Assembly (NCBI GenBank): GCA_963824885.1
Contig: CAWGQN010000001.1
Span: 124,001-188,000, forward strand
Length of the DNA: 64,000 bases
Origin: CAWGQN01 sp963824885
GTDB taxonomy: Bacteria > Actinomycetota > Actinomycetes > Actinomycetales > Microbacteriaceae
Reading direction: 5' to 3'
Below, piece after piece: positions 34,197 through 43,618 of the stretch. Each line of letters begins with the position of its first letter. The first letter of the stretch is position 1. The translations under genes were made by a program, and so were the position numbers. The notes beneath the pieces are model-generated. The model searched no databases. It saw only the letters and a program-made list of their open reading frames with translations, and was not told the DNA's origin.

Positions 34197-34667
34197 ATGA
34201 TGCGCCGCGTGCTTCCGACCCCCGTGGGAGTGTGCGTCGTTGTCGCCCTGACCGCGTGCGCACCGACCGTTCATCTCGAGCCGGCGCCCGACGCCACGAA
34301 CGTCGCGTGCGCGGACATTATGGTGCGCCTTCCCGAGCGGGTTGCTGACCAGCCGCGGCGCGCGACCGACGCGCAAGCGAGCGCCGCGTGGGGCAATCCG
34401 GCAGCCGTCCTCGCGCGATGCGGAGTTCCGATCCCCGGCCCGAGCACTCTGCCGTGTGTGAGCATCAATGGAATTGATTGGATCGAAAACGATTCCGCAC
34501 GTCCGCTGATTCGATACGTGACGTTTGGCAGAAACCCCGCGACCGAGATCGCGGTCGATTCTGCACTCGTGTCGGGTACCAGTGCGCTGGTTGACCTCGC
34601 GGCGGCCGTTGATCGCGCGACACAAACGTCCCGGTGCACGTCGGTGTCGGACAGCGAAACTCGTTAG
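34197..34667 (+). CDS. DUF3515 family lipoprotein
   Basis: The 156-residue product has a short signal peptide with lipobox VALTAC followed by Ala (lipidated Cys at about residue 21). A DUF3515 domain follows: CADIMVRLPERVADQPRR, AAWGNPAAVLARCGV and the GIDW segment. The family is actinobacterial and usually sits next to thiL, of unknown function. ATG at 34197 or 34200. It is divergent from thiL and converges on gpsA with a 4-bp overlap. Confidence 0.88.
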   Translation: MMRRVLPTPVGVCVVVALTACAPTVHLEPAPDATNVACADIMVRLPERVADQPRRATDAQASAAWGNPAAVLARCGVPIPGPSTLPCVSINGIDWIENDSARPLIRYVTFGRNPATEIAVDSALVSGTSALVDLAAAVDRATQTSRCTSVSDSETR

Positions 34668-35794
34668 CGTATTTTCGCGCCGACAACGCGACGGAAGAAC
34701 CTCGTGACCATGTTCCCTCGAGCGGGGCGATTGAGAGCGCGTGAGTCGCGCCGTGCGTTTTCCCCGCGCGGCGCACCAGACTCGGTGGTCACGTGCGGAG
34801 CAATGTCAATGGGATCGAGTGTCCCGGCCAACACGCGGCTCACTTGGCTGGTAATCGGCATGTCGACCCCGCGAGTGCGAGCAAGAGTCAAGATCGGCTC
34901 GATTGACGCGAGTCCCTCGGCGGTTTGGCTCATGGTCGCGACGACGTCAGTGTAGCTATACCCCTGCCCGAGCAACCGTCCCGCGGTGTTATTTCGGGAG
35001 AGGGGCGACTGGCACGTTGCGATGAGGTCGCCAAGGCCCGCGAGCCCCGCTAAAGTGTCGGGCTGTGCACCGAAGGACACCGCGAAATCGGTCATTTCTG
35101 CCAAGCCTCTCGTGATCATCGCGGCCTTGGTGTTTTCTCCGTATCCGACACCGTCGACGATTCCGATCGCGACCGCCATCAGGTTTTTGAGCACTCCCCC
35201 GAACTCGGTCCCGACGACGTCGGTGTTCACATACGAACGAAAGTACGAGTTCGTGGCGACGCGAGCGACGGATTCAGCCGTCTCGATGCTCGCCGACGAG
35301 ACGACCGCGGCCGTCGGCTGTTCCTTGGCTATTTCAAGAGCGATGTTGGGCCCAGAAATGACCGCAATTCGGTGTGCGTCGATTCCGAGCGCGTGCGAAA
35401 TAACCTCGCTCATTCGAAGGCCGGTTCCCTCTTCTACCCCCTTCATGAGACTCACGACGACCGCGTCGGGCGCGAGGAGCGGAGCGATAGCGGAAAGGTT
35501 CGTTCTCAGCGTCTGACTGGGAACCGAAACGAAGACCAGTCGAGCGTGCGCGAGAACGTCGTTGAGACGGTCCGTCGCGCGAAGCGTCCGCGGAAGATTG
35601 ATGCCCGGAAGATAACTGCTGTTGCGTTTTGCCTCGCTTATTTCGCGCGCAACTTCGGCGCGACGCGCCCACACGACAACGGGAGACCCGCCATCCGCGA
35701 GAACCTTGGCGAAAGTCGTTCCCCAACTTCCGGCCCCAATAACGGCGAGTGGTCGCGAGTGTGTCGTGTCAGGATTCAAGGCGTCCCGTCTCAT
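34664..35794 (-). CDS. gpsA: Glycerol-3-phosphate dehydrogenase [NAD(P)+]
   Basis: Rossmann motif VIGAGSWGTTFA, SLMKGVEEGTG, ISGPNIALEIA and the substrate-binding GVLKNLMAVAIGIVDG and RNNTAGRLLGQG regions identify GpsA, which makes sn-glycerol-3-phosphate for phospholipids. About 40 C-terminal residues (Arg/Ala-rich, ending RFFRRVVGAKIR) extend past the enzyme. The start is placed at ATG 35794, overlapping plsC by 26 bp; a TTG at 35779 is an alternative. Downstream partner of plsC in the terC-to-gpsA operon. Confidence 0.94.
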   Translation of the reverse strand: MRRDALNPDTTHSRPLAVIGAGSWGTTFAKVLADGGSPVVVWARRAEVAREISEAKRNSSYLPGINLPRTLRATDRLNDVLAHARLVFVSVPSQTLRTNLSAIAPLLAPDAVVVSLMKGVEEGTGLRMSEVISHALGIDAHRIAVISGPNIALEIAKEQPTAAVVSSASIETAESVARVATNSYFRSYVNTDVVGTEFGGVLKNLMAVAIGIVDGVGYGENTKAAMITRGLAEMTDFAVSFGAQPDTLAGLAGLGDLIATCQSPLSRNNTAGRLLGQGYSYTDVVATMSQTAEGLASIEPILTLARTRGVDMPITSQVSRVLAGTLDPIDIAPHVTTESGAPRGENARRDSRALNRPARGNMVTRFFRRVVGAKIR

Positions 35795-36506
35795 TCTGGT
35801 TGTGGTGCGATGGATTCCATCGCTCGCGAGGCGCACTCTCGCCGCGAAGGTCTTCGAGGAGGCGCGTTATGCGCTCCATCACGAGGGCGGTTGCCTCGTT
35901 GAGGACCGCGGTATCGAGATGTCGACCTCGAAACTCCGACAGGTCGACCGGTTCGCCAATCGCGACTCGAATGGGATGCCGGGGAAAAAGACTAATCTTC
36001 TTCGCGTAGCGGGCCATGACGCGCTGCGCGCCCCAATGAGCGACCGGGATGATGGGAATGTTGTGCTCGAGAGCCATGCGAGTAGCGCCCGTCTTTCCGC
36101 GCATTGGCCACAGGTCGGGGTCTCGAGTGAGCGAACCCTCCGGGTAGATGACGACGATCTGCCCGTTGTCCACGAGGCGCTGGGCTGCCTTGAGCGGCTG
36201 TTTTCCCCGTTCGCGAGGCTCGCGCTCGACGGGAATCTGACCGGATCGTCGCAAAAGCCATCCCACGACGGGTACGCGAAAAAGACGATCCTTCGCAAGA
36301 AAACGCGGTTCTCGACCGAGCTTCCAGAGCACGGTTCCCACAATGATGGGGTCGATCTCGCTGTGATGATTGGGCGCAATAATGCACGACCCCACCGCGG
36401 GAAGATTCGAGGCACCGGTGATCGTATATCGGGTTCCCACGGCCATGATGGGCCGAACGAGCGAAGAAAGCACCCAAAAAATCGACGGCCTGTTGCGTTC
36501 TGACAC
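35769..36506 (-). CDS. plsC: 1-acyl-sn-glycerol-3-phosphate acyltransferase
   Basis: The 245 residues show the acyltransferase blocks: NHHSEIDP (the H-x4-D catalytic pair), PRFLAKDRLFRVPVVGW, YPEGSLTRDPDLWPM (block III EGS/T) and IIPVAHWG. It adds the second acyl chain to form phosphatidic acid from the lysophosphatidic acid pathway that begins with GpsA. An N-terminal hydrophobic stretch supports membrane association. It follows murA after 4 nt and overlaps gpsA. Confidence 0.93.
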   Translation of the reverse strand: MSERNRPSIFWVLSSLVRPIMAVGTRYTITGASNLPAVGSCIIAPNHHSEIDPIIVGTVLWKLGREPRFLAKDRLFRVPVVGWLLRRSGQIPVEREPRERGKQPLKAAQRLVDNGQIVVIYPEGSLTRDPDLWPMRGKTGATRMALEHNIPIIPVAHWGAQRVMARYAKKISLFPRHPIRVAIGEPVDLSEFRGRHLDTAVLNEATALVMERITRLLEDLRGESAPRERWNPSHHNQNETGRLES

Positions 36507-36510
36507 CCGC

Positions 36511-37908
36511 CTAGTTTCCCTCGAGAACGAAATCCGCTCCCAGCAAGCGCAGCTTGTTAATGAAGTTTTCGTACCCGCGGCTAATAATTCCCACGTTGCT
36601 CACGGTCGAGGTTCCGGTTGCCGTCAGGGCCGCAATGAGGTGGCTGAACCCTCCCCGCAAATCGGGTACCTCGATGTCGGCTCCGCGCAACTGGATGGGT
36701 CCAGAAATGACCGCGGAGTGACTGAAATTTCGCTGCCCGAACCGGCACGGCATGCCCGTGAGGCACTCCTTATGAATTTGAATCGTTGCCCCCATCTCGA
36801 CGAGCGCGTCGACGAATCCAAACCGTTTCTCGTAGACGGTCTCGTGAACGATCGACACGCCGTTTGCCTTGGTGAGAGCGACGACGAGCGGTTGCTGCCA
36901 ATCGGTCATGAATCCCGGGTGTACATCGGTTTCGATAATGACCGATTTGAGTTGTCCGCCGGGGTGAAAAAACCGAATTCCCTCGTCGTGAATCTCGAAC
37001 GCGCCACCCACCTTGCGGTAGACATTGAGAAAAGTCGTCATCTCTTGCTGGAGAGCGCCACCAACAAATATGTCGCCCTCTGTCGCAAGCGCCGCGGCTG
37101 CCCAGCTCGCGGCCTCGCTGCGGTCAAAAAGCGCGCGATGCGTGTAGCCGTGCAAATCGTCAACACCCTCGATCCGAATAACTCGGTCGGTGTCAACCGA
37201 AATAATCGCACCCATTTTTTGCAAAATATTGATGAGATCCATGATCTCCGGTTCAATCGCGGCGCCTTTAAGTTCGGTGATCCCTTCGGCTCGAACAGCG
37301 GTCAACAACACTTGCTCGGTCGCGCCGACGCTCGGATACGGCAATTGGACCTTCGCCCCTTTCAACCCGTTCGGAGCTGAAATGCGGATTCCACTGGGTT
37401 CTTTGTCAACGATTGCTCCGAAATTACGAAGCACCTCAAGATGGAAGTCAATCGGGCGATCACCAATTCGGCAGCCACCGAGGTCGGGAATGAACGCTTC
37501 GCCAAGCCGGTGCAAAAGTGGACCGCAAAACAGAATGGGAATTCGCGACGATCCCGCGTGCGCGTCGATTTCCGCGAAATGGGCCGTTTCGACCGAACTC
37601 GGATCGAGAACGATGTCGCCCTCTCCGGGCCCATCGGTCACCGTCACACCGTGCACCTCGAGAAGGCCTCGAACGACTCGAACATCGCTAATGTCGGGGA
37701 CATCGTGAAGAAGGCTCGGCGTTTCACCGAGAATCGCGGCAACCATTGCCTTGGTGACGAGGTTCTTCGCGCCTTTAAGCTCAATGCGACCAACGAGCGG
37801 CCGCCCACCATTGATCGTGATGCGATCGGCCGTCACTGCGGCGCGCTCGTCGGCGTTTTGGGCAGATTTGCTGACTTCAATGAGGGTATCCACGGAGTTT
37901 GTGCTCAC
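36511..37908 (-). CDS. murA: UDP-N-acetylglucosamine 1-carboxyvinyltransferase
   Basis: The 465-residue enolpyruvyl transferase has the KN pair in ELKGAKNLVTKAM, the active-site loop LGGCRIGDRP with cysteine, RPxDFHLEVL, TDVHPGFMTDWQQP and DLRGGFSHLIAALTATGTS. It commits UDP-GlcNAc to peptidoglycan. The loop Cys is the fosfomycin-reactive residue, unlike the Asp of mycobacteria. About 30 residues at the N-terminus precede the fold. GTG start 6 nt after the leuD stop, so co-transcribed. Confidence 0.95.
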   Translation of the reverse strand: MSTNSVDTLIEVSKSAQNADERAAVTADRITINGGRPLVGRIELKGAKNLVTKAMVAAILGETPSLLHDVPDISDVRVVRGLLEVHGVTVTDGPGEGDIVLDPSSVETAHFAEIDAHAGSSRIPILFCGPLLHRLGEAFIPDLGGCRIGDRPIDFHLEVLRNFGAIVDKEPSGIRISAPNGLKGAKVQLPYPSVGATEQVLLTAVRAEGITELKGAAIEPEIMDLINILQKMGAIISVDTDRVIRIEGVDDLHGYTHRALFDRSEAASWAAAALATEGDIFVGGALQQEMTTFLNVYRKVGGAFEIHDEGIRFFHPGGQLKSVIIETDVHPGFMTDWQQPLVVALTKANGVSIVHETVYEKRFGFVDALVEMGATIQIHKECLTGMPCRFGQRNFSHSAVISGPIQLRGADIEVPDLRGGFSHLIAALTATGTSTVSNVGIISRGYENFINKLRLLGADFVLEGN

Positions 37909-37914
37909 AATTGC

Positions 37915-38511
37915 CTATTTGACTTGAGTCGTTGTCGGTCGCCACGATTCTCGACGAGCCTCGAACGCGGAGATTTGCGCGGTATTGCGCAGTGTCAGGT
38001 CGATGTCGTCGAGACCTTCCAGTAGGCGCCATCTAGTGTAATCGTCAATTTCGAAATTCACCGTCAACCCCTCCAGACTCGCGGTAGTAGTAACAAGATC
38101 AACGGTGATTTCTATTCCCGGTTGCGCATCGATCACGGCCCACAGATCTTTCAGGTCTGCCTCGGAGACTTGTGCCGCAACGAGTCCTTGTTTGCCCGCG
38201 TTGCCGCGAAAAATATCGGCAAATCGCGGACTCAGTACCGCGCGAAAGCCATAGTCACGCAAGGCCCACACCGCGTGTTCGCGCGACGATCCCGTTCCAA
38301 AATCGTTGCCCGTGACGAGGACCGAAGCGGACCGAAAATCTGCTCGATTGAGGACAAAGTCCGGATCGTGTCGCCAGTTCGCAAAGAGCGCGTCTTCGAA
38401 TCCCGTCCGCGCAATTGACTTCAAATACGCGGCGGGGATGATCTGATCGGTGTCGACATTCGACCGTTTGAGCGGTGCCGCAATCCCTCGGATGATTGAT
38501 ACTTTTTCCAC
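37915..38511 (-). CDS. leuD: 3-isopropylmalate dehydratase small subunit
   Basis: The 198 residues have KRSNVDTDQIIPAAYL, VTGNDFGTGSSREHAVWAL and SPRFADIFRGNAGKQGL, the swivelling-domain motifs of LeuD. With LeuC it isomerises 2- to 3-isopropylmalate. Its GTG shares one base with the leuC stop (TAGTG), giving coupled, stoichiometric synthesis. Confidence 0.96.
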   Translation of the reverse strand: MEKVSIIRGIAAPLKRSNVDTDQIIPAAYLKSIARTGFEDALFANWRHDPDFVLNRADFRSASVLVTGNDFGTGSSREHAVWALRDYGFRAVLSPRFADIFRGNAGKQGLVAAQVSEADLKDLWAVIDAQPGIEITVDLVTTTASLEGLTVNFEIDDYTRWRLLEGLDDIDLTLRNTAQISAFEARRESWRPTTTQVK

Positions 38512-39971
38512 TAGACGACACTCCCCTCGGTTCGGGTTTCGTCATGAAGATCCCACGGACTCGACAGGGTTCCGCGAATTGCCGTTGCGGCGGCCACGAG
38601 AGGCGAAACGAGGTGGGTACGACCGCCCTTTCCCTGCCGACCCTCGAAGTTGCGGTTGCTCGTCGACGCACAGCGTTCTCCGGGCGCAAGCTGATCGGGA
38701 TTCATGCCGAGACACATCGAACACCCAGCAAATCGCCATTCGGCCCCAAAATCCGTGAAAATTTCGTCGAGTCCCTCGGACTCCGCCTCGATTCTCACGC
38801 GTGCGGATCCGGGTACTACCATGACCCGCACGTGGTCGGCTTTTCGCTTTCCTTTAATGATCTCCGCGAACGCGCGCAAGTCTTCTATTCGACTATTGGT
38901 GCACGATCCCATGAACACCGCATCGACGCGAACATCTTTCATGCGCGTGCCCGCCGAGAGATTCATGTAGTCGAGTGCTCGCTCGGCCGCCGCGCGATCG
39001 GTCGGGTGATCAAAGCTTTCGGGGTCGGGTACTGACCCCGAAAGCGACACGCCTTGGCTCGGGTTCGTTCCCCACGTCACAAAGGGTTCGAGCTTACTGG
39101 CATCAATGACGACCTCGGAATCAAACACCGCGTCGTCGTCGGAGGGCAGCGTCTTCCAATACGCGAGCGCGTCGGCCCAATCACTGCCCCGCGGCGCATG
39201 GGGACGACCCTCGAGGTAGGCTATCGTCGTGTCGTCAGGCGCGATGAGCCCCGCTCGAGCTCCCGCTTCGATGGACATGTTGCAGACCGTCATGCGGCCC
39301 GCCATCGACAGCGCGCGAATCGCGGATCCTCGATATTCAATGACGTATCCCTGACCACCGCCCGTCCCGATTTGTGCGATGAGCGCGAGGACAATGTCTT
39401 TCGCGGTCACTCCGTCGCGTAGTTCACCATCGACCGTGACCGCCATTGTTTTGAATGGCGCGGCCGCTAGCGTTTGTGTCGCGAGAACGTGTTCGACCTC
39501 GCTCGTGCCAATCCCGAACGCAATTGCACCGAAAGCGCCGTGCGTCGAGGTGTGCGAGTCGCCACACACGACGGTGATCCCGGGCATTGTGAGGCCCAAT
39601 TGAGGTCCAACAACGTGCACGATGCCCTGCTCAATGTCGCCAAGCGGGTGCGAGCGAATTCCAAATTGTGCCGTGTTGGATCTCAAGGCGTCGAGTTGAG
39701 CGCGACTCGTGAGATCGGCGATCGGCTGGTCAATATCGATCGTGGGAGTATTGTGGTCTTCGGTCGCAATCGACAGGTCGGGTCGGCGCACGGAACGACC
39801 TGTCACCCGCAAGCCCTCGAATGCTTGAGGACTCGTCACTTCGTGCACGAGATGAAGATCAATATAGATCAGGTCGGGGGCGCCACGTTCGCCCGGAACG
39901 ACGACGTGATCGTTCCAGATTTTTTCCGCGAGTGTTAGCGGTTGCCGACTCGTCTCTCTACCGCGATTCAT
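38511..39971 (-). CDS. leuC: 3-isopropylmalate dehydratase large subunit
   Basis: The 486-residue aconitase-family subunit carries EKIWNDHVV, VCGDSHTSTHGAFGAIAFGIG, and the 4Fe-4S cysteines in MGSCTNSRIEDLRA and FAGCSMCLGMN. GGAAAG is 7 nt before the ATG. The start overlaps the PP2C stop as ATGA, an unusual fusion of a leucine gene into an operon headed by terC and a phosphatase. I saw no leader peptide rich in leucine codons. Confidence 0.96.
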   Translation of the reverse strand: MNRGRETSRQPLTLAEKIWNDHVVVPGERGAPDLIYIDLHLVHEVTSPQAFEGLRVTGRSVRRPDLSIATEDHNTPTIDIDQPIADLTSRAQLDALRSNTAQFGIRSHPLGDIEQGIVHVVGPQLGLTMPGITVVCGDSHTSTHGAFGAIAFGIGTSEVEHVLATQTLAAAPFKTMAVTVDGELRDGVTAKDIVLALIAQIGTGGGQGYVIEYRGSAIRALSMAGRMTVCNMSIEAGARAGLIAPDDTTIAYLEGRPHAPRGSDWADALAYWKTLPSDDDAVFDSEVVIDASKLEPFVTWGTNPSQGVSLSGSVPDPESFDHPTDRAAAERALDYMNLSAGTRMKDVRVDAVFMGSCTNSRIEDLRAFAEIIKGKRKADHVRVMVVPGSARVRIEAESEGLDEIFTDFGAEWRFAGCSMCLGMNPDQLAPGERCASTSNRNFEGRQGKGGRTHLVSPLVAAATAIRGTLSSPWDLHDETRTEGSVV

Positions 39972-40792
39972 GTGTTTCTTTCCGAAAAAAGGGTATCATT
40001 AGCGGCCCGGACAACGACGACGGTCACGTTGTCTCGGCCTCCCGCGGCGAGCGCGGCGTCGACAAGCGCGTCGGCAACGTGCTCAACCTCGTCGGTGCCG
40101 CGCAAAATGTGAGCAATCGCCGCATCGTCGAGTTCTTTCGTGAGGCCGTCCGAGCACATAATGAACGTTCGGGCGGTCCCGAGTGGCACGAGCCACACAT
40201 CTGGCCTCACCCACTCCGCCGCTCCAATGGCGCGCGTAATCACGTTGCGGTCGGGGTGGACCTCGGCCTCGTGCGGGCTAATGACGCCCGCTTCGACGAG
40301 TTCTTGCACCGCCGAGTGGTCAACGGTTATTTGGCTGAGTTCGGTGCCGTCCCACTCGTAGACGCGCGAGTCCCCAATGTTGAAGACCATCCACTCGTGA
40401 CTCTCGCCGACACTACTCGTGGAATCGTGCGAGACACTCGCGCTCGTCGCCACGAGAGCCACTCCCGTCACGGTGGTTCCCGAGAGCGCGGGCCCGGAAT
40501 CCGCATTCTCCGACAGAGCGCGCACGTCGTCATTTGCCCGACTGAGAGCCGAATTGACCGCATCGACCGTTGTTGGCTCTCCAACCGAAAAATCCCTCGA
40601 AAATACTCGAGCGACCGCTTGGCTCGCAGCATCTCCGCGTGCGTGCCCTCCCATGCCGTCTGCGACAAGAAACACGGGAGGGATCGCGACCAGGCTGTCT
40701 TCGTTGACGCGACGGACTTTGCCCACATCGGTGTGAAAACCGACAGAAAGCTGCAGCGTCCGTGCGGGCAACTCAATCGCGAACTGGGGCAT
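39968..40792 (-). CDS. PP2C-family serine/threonine phosphatase
   Basis: At 274 residues it shows the bacterial PP2C (PrpC/PstP) motifs: VGKVRRVNEDSL, FLVADGMGGHARGDAAS, NIGDSRVYEWDG, NVITRAIGA, IMCSDGLTKELDD and the closing GGRDNVTVVVV, which together bind two Mn/Mg ions. There is no membrane segment, unlike PstP. It would dephosphorylate Hanks-kinase targets, but no kinase is in this window. AAGGA in the end of terC serves as its ribosome-binding site. Confidence 0.93.
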   Translation of the reverse strand: MPQFAIELPARTLQLSVGFHTDVGKVRRVNEDSLVAIPPVFLVADGMGGHARGDAASQAVARVFSRDFSVGEPTTVDAVNSALSRANDDVRALSENADSGPALSGTTVTGVALVATSASVSHDSTSSVGESHEWMVFNIGDSRVYEWDGTELSQITVDHSAVQELVEAGVISPHEAEVHPDRNVITRAIGAAEWVRPDVWLVPLGTARTFIMCSDGLTKELDDAAIAHILRGTDEVEHVADALVDAALAAGGRDNVTVVVVRAANDTLFSERNT

Positions 40793-40795
40793 TTC

Positions 40796-41824
40796 TCATC
40801 CTTCGCGCCGAGGCGGAAACGCGGCGGGCGGTGTCGTGGAAACCCCCCGCTTGCGATCCGCTCTCATCTTGATCAGACTCGCGACGGTTGCAACCGTCAT
40901 GGTCACCATAATGACAGTCAACGAGGTCAAAGTGTCGATATCGGGAATCGAATCGACGTGGCGGCCACCGTTAATAAAAGGCAATTCATTGAGGTGAAGG
41001 GCGTGCATAACGAGTTTCACGCCAATGAACGCGAGGACAACGGCGATTCCGAACCGGAGGTATGTCAGGCTATCGAGAAGTCCTCCAAGCAAAAAATACA
41101 ATTGGCGCAATCCCATCAGCGCGAAAACGTTCGCAGTGAAAACGATGAAGGGACTCTCGGTGATTCCGAAAATTGCCGGAATCGAATCGAGCGCAAACAA
41201 CATGTCTGCCGAGCCAAGCGCCGCAAAGACAATGAGCATTGGGGTGAAATACGTGCGACCGTTCGAGATCGTTCGAATCTTCATGCCGTCGAATTCGGAT
41301 GAAATTCGACAACGATTGCGAATGAATCGAATGAAGCGGCTGTCGTTTTGTGCGTGCGCGCCAGGATCCGTGACCACTTGATGCAACGCCGTGACGACGA
41401 GAAACACACCGAAAAGGTAGAAAATCCAGCTGAAGTGTGCGATCAGTTGGGCACCGAGGATGATGAAGATACCGCGCAACACGAGGGCAATAATGATGCC
41501 GACCATTAACACGCGCTGTTGGAACAGCGACGGAACCGCAAACCTCGACATAATCACCACGAATACGAAAAGGTTGTCGACACTGAGGCTATATTCGGTG
41601 ATCCACCCGGCCACGAATTGACCCGCGTAATCGGCGTTCGAGAAGACGAAAACGAGGATTCCAAACACGAGGGCGAGTGCAACGTAAAACCCCGCCCAGA
41701 CCGCGGATTCCCGCGTCGAGGGAACATGCGGGCGCTTGACTACCACGAGCAAATCGACAATGAGTACGAGCGCCAAGACCGCGCACGATACGACCTCAAA
41801 CCAGAATGGCGTGACGAGGGCCAT
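40796..41824 (-). CDS. TerC family integral membrane protein
   Basis: The 342-residue protein has about nine hydrophobic helices with the TerC hallmarks: SLSVDNLFVFVVIM, GIIIALVLRGIFI, LGSADMLFALDSIPAIFGIT and a second DS/N-containing helix pair. Members export Mn2+ (Alx/MntP-like) or assist secretion of membrane proteins; the historical link is tellurite resistance. AAGG about 6 nt before the ATG. First gene of the operon leading to gpsA. Confidence 0.93.
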   Translation of the reverse strand: MALVTPFWFEVVSCAVLALVLIVDLLVVVKRPHVPSTRESAVWAGFYVALALVFGILVFVFSNADYAGQFVAGWITEYSLSVDNLFVFVVIMSRFAVPSLFQQRVLMVGIIIALVLRGIFIILGAQLIAHFSWIFYLFGVFLVVTALHQVVTDPGAHAQNDSRFIRFIRNRCRISSEFDGMKIRTISNGRTYFTPMLIVFAALGSADMLFALDSIPAIFGITESPFIVFTANVFALMGLRQLYFLLGGLLDSLTYLRFGIAVVLAFIGVKLVMHALHLNELPFINGGRHVDSIPDIDTLTSLTVIMVTMTVATVASLIKMRADRKRGVSTTPPAAFPPRREG

Positions 41825-41992
41825 GGCGGCCTTTCTTGCGGGGGTGCGAGTGGCGCACCTCTCGGAACTCCAATAGGACTCGGTAGCCGCTAATCATATC
41901 CGATGAGCAACGGCAACCTCGCTCGACGATCACGGCCCGCGGTGGTTGACACGGCGACCGTTTCTCGCGACGCAACTCGAGGTCAGACAAAG

Positions 41993-42035
41993 AAAGCTGG
42001 GCGACCCAACCGCGTACGGCGGGGCGCCCAGCTTT
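41993..42035 (-). terminator. Rho-independent terminator after surface protein 1
   Basis: A perfect 11-bp inverted repeat (41993-42003 and 42025-42035) begins 14 nt after the stop of the surface gene. On the minus strand it ends in CTTTCTTTG, so a T-rich tail is present. Confidence 0.8.
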
Positions 42036-42048
42036 ATCGTGTGAGTCA

Positions 42049-43395
42049 TTAGACCCGTCGTCGTCGAGCCCTCACGATCAAAATAAAACCGACCGCAGAA
42101 ACGAGGGCGGCTATCGCAACGATTCCGAATATTTCCGCACCGGTCGATGCCAAGATATTCTGCGGGTCCGGGTTGGCCGGTACCGATTGCGGCGTCGTTG
42201 TCGGTGGCACTTGCGGTGCCGCGGAAGGAGTTGGCGTTGGAGCAGGGCTCGGTGGGTTCTCCTCGGGTGTTGACGGGTTGGGGGTGTCCTTGTGCGATGG
42301 TGGGACCGGGGTTTCCTTTTCAGGGACGTCGGTACCCACCCCCGTGCCTCCGGTCGTGTTTTCGATTTCTCGCTTCACTTTTTTCTCTTGTTGATCGCCG
42401 GGAGTCGAATACGTAAACGTGTTCTCGTAGTCGATTCGAGGCTGCGATTCGGTGATCGTTGCGTTAATTGACGCGGTAATTGATTCGTAGGCGTCAATAC
42501 TCTTCGGAACCTCGAACGTCACCTTTGTCTTGTCGCACGAAGCAACTTTTACCCTCCCGTCCGGCATCGCCGGGTCGTAACCGGCGCCCAAATTCTTTTG
42601 ATAATAGTGATAACTGGCGCTTGCGCAATCAAAGGCCATCCCACTGCCGCCGGGCAACTCGTCGGTGATGACGATCGGACCGGGTTGCTCGGTGTCCGTC
42701 ACGGGAAGAGCCAGGCTCCACTCAATCGCCCGTTTCGAATCGGTTTCTCCCTCTTTTTTCGGCGACGCCCAGTACCCCCATTTCATTGCGGGCCGGGTCT
42801 TATTGGGGGTGGATGGCTCCGATTGAGACGGCCCGCTCGAAGGATTACTATCTCCAATCGGCACCACGTGCCCATTGATACTCTTCGTGACTTGTTTCTT
42901 CTCGTCGAGCGGTTGTTCCTCGACGCGACGAACAGAGAAATATCCGTCGCCGTGAACGTTCAGCGGATGGTCGGTCACGTAATCGGTCAGAGTGAATGTT
43001 GCGGTCTTGTCATGCCACGTGCCCGTTGCAATTGCGCGACCGCCGCCGCCCTTTGGCGCCCCCGCGACTTGTTCTTTCAAGGTAATCGGAACGATGTCGG
43101 CGCTTTCCAGACCGTCCGGAAGAACGAGGGTAAACGTGTCGCCCGGTTGAGAGTGATCGGGAACCGCCCACGTGAATTTCAGTTCCGTCACCGAACCGTT
43201 GGGGCCCATTGCCGTCGTGGCTGGGAAACTCGTGATTGCCCCGTCGATTGTTGCCGCCGTGGCGGATTGAGGGCGAACGATTGCGCCCGCCGATGCTAGA
43301 GAGACGGCTCCCACCGAAAGCGCCGCCATCAACGCCATCGACCGTTTCAAATGATCGGGACGTCGATTGTTTTTGCCCACGCCACTGTCGCGCAT
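42049..43395 (-). CDS. Cell-wall-anchored surface protein 1 (Ig-like adhesin, LASTG)
   Basis: AGAAGGAGCACA precedes the ATG at 43395. The 448 residues comprise a signal peptide (to about residue 48, SATAA), a first Ig-like adhesin domain with LKFTWAVPDHSQPGDTFTLV and LNVHGDGYFSVR resembling the N2-type domains of SdrG-like adhesins, and a second such domain (about 210-350, LPGGSGMAFDC onwards). A Pro/Thr/Ser stalk then leads to LASTG, a hydrophobic helix and RARRRRV. This is a class-E-type LAxTG sorting signal, so covalent wall attachment is predicted. The first adhesin domain is related to the N-terminal domain of the large repeat protein at 45106-49221. Confidence 0.85.
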   Translation of the reverse strand: MRDSGVGKNNRRPDHLKRSMALMAALSVGAVSLASAGAIVRPQSATAATIDGAITSFPATTAMGPNGSVTELKFTWAVPDHSQPGDTFTLVLPDGLESADIVPITLKEQVAGAPKGGGGRAIATGTWHDKTATFTLTDYVTDHPLNVHGDGYFSVRRVEEQPLDEKKQVTKSINGHVVPIGDSNPSSGPSQSEPSTPNKTRPAMKWGYWASPKKEGETDSKRAIEWSLALPVTDTEQPGPIVITDELPGGSGMAFDCASASYHYYQKNLGAGYDPAMPDGRVKVASCDKTKVTFEVPKSIDAYESITASINATITESQPRIDYENTFTYSTPGDQQEKKVKREIENTTGGTGVGTDVPEKETPVPPSHKDTPNPSTPEENPPSPAPTPTPSAAPQVPPTTTPQSVPANPDPQNILASTGAEIFGIVAIAALVSAVGFILIVRARRRRV

Positions 43396-43563
43396 TGTGC
43401 TCCTTCTCATTCTGACTACCGTGTTCATCGAACGTGAACATCGTTCCGGTCGGATAGAGAAAGAGTCATCGCGGTCGTGACGCAATAGGGCTTGTTTTCA
43501 CCCTGTGCCGGTTAAAGAATCGCCCTCGAGGACCACAGTGTGACGCGCTTTAGAGGGTAAATA

Positions 43564-43603
43564 GGCCGGGCGGCACCATCATCCCGAATGGTGCCGCCCG
43601 GCC
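43564..43603 (-). terminator. Terminator hairpin, family member 1
   Basis: A perfect 16-bp stem (43564-43579 with 43588-43603) and 8-nt loop starts 15 nt downstream of the surface protein 2 stop. The arm and loop sequence is nearly identical to the hairpin at 49352-49393. Confidence 0.8.
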
Positions 43604-43618
43604 TCCAGCAGGAGCGCG

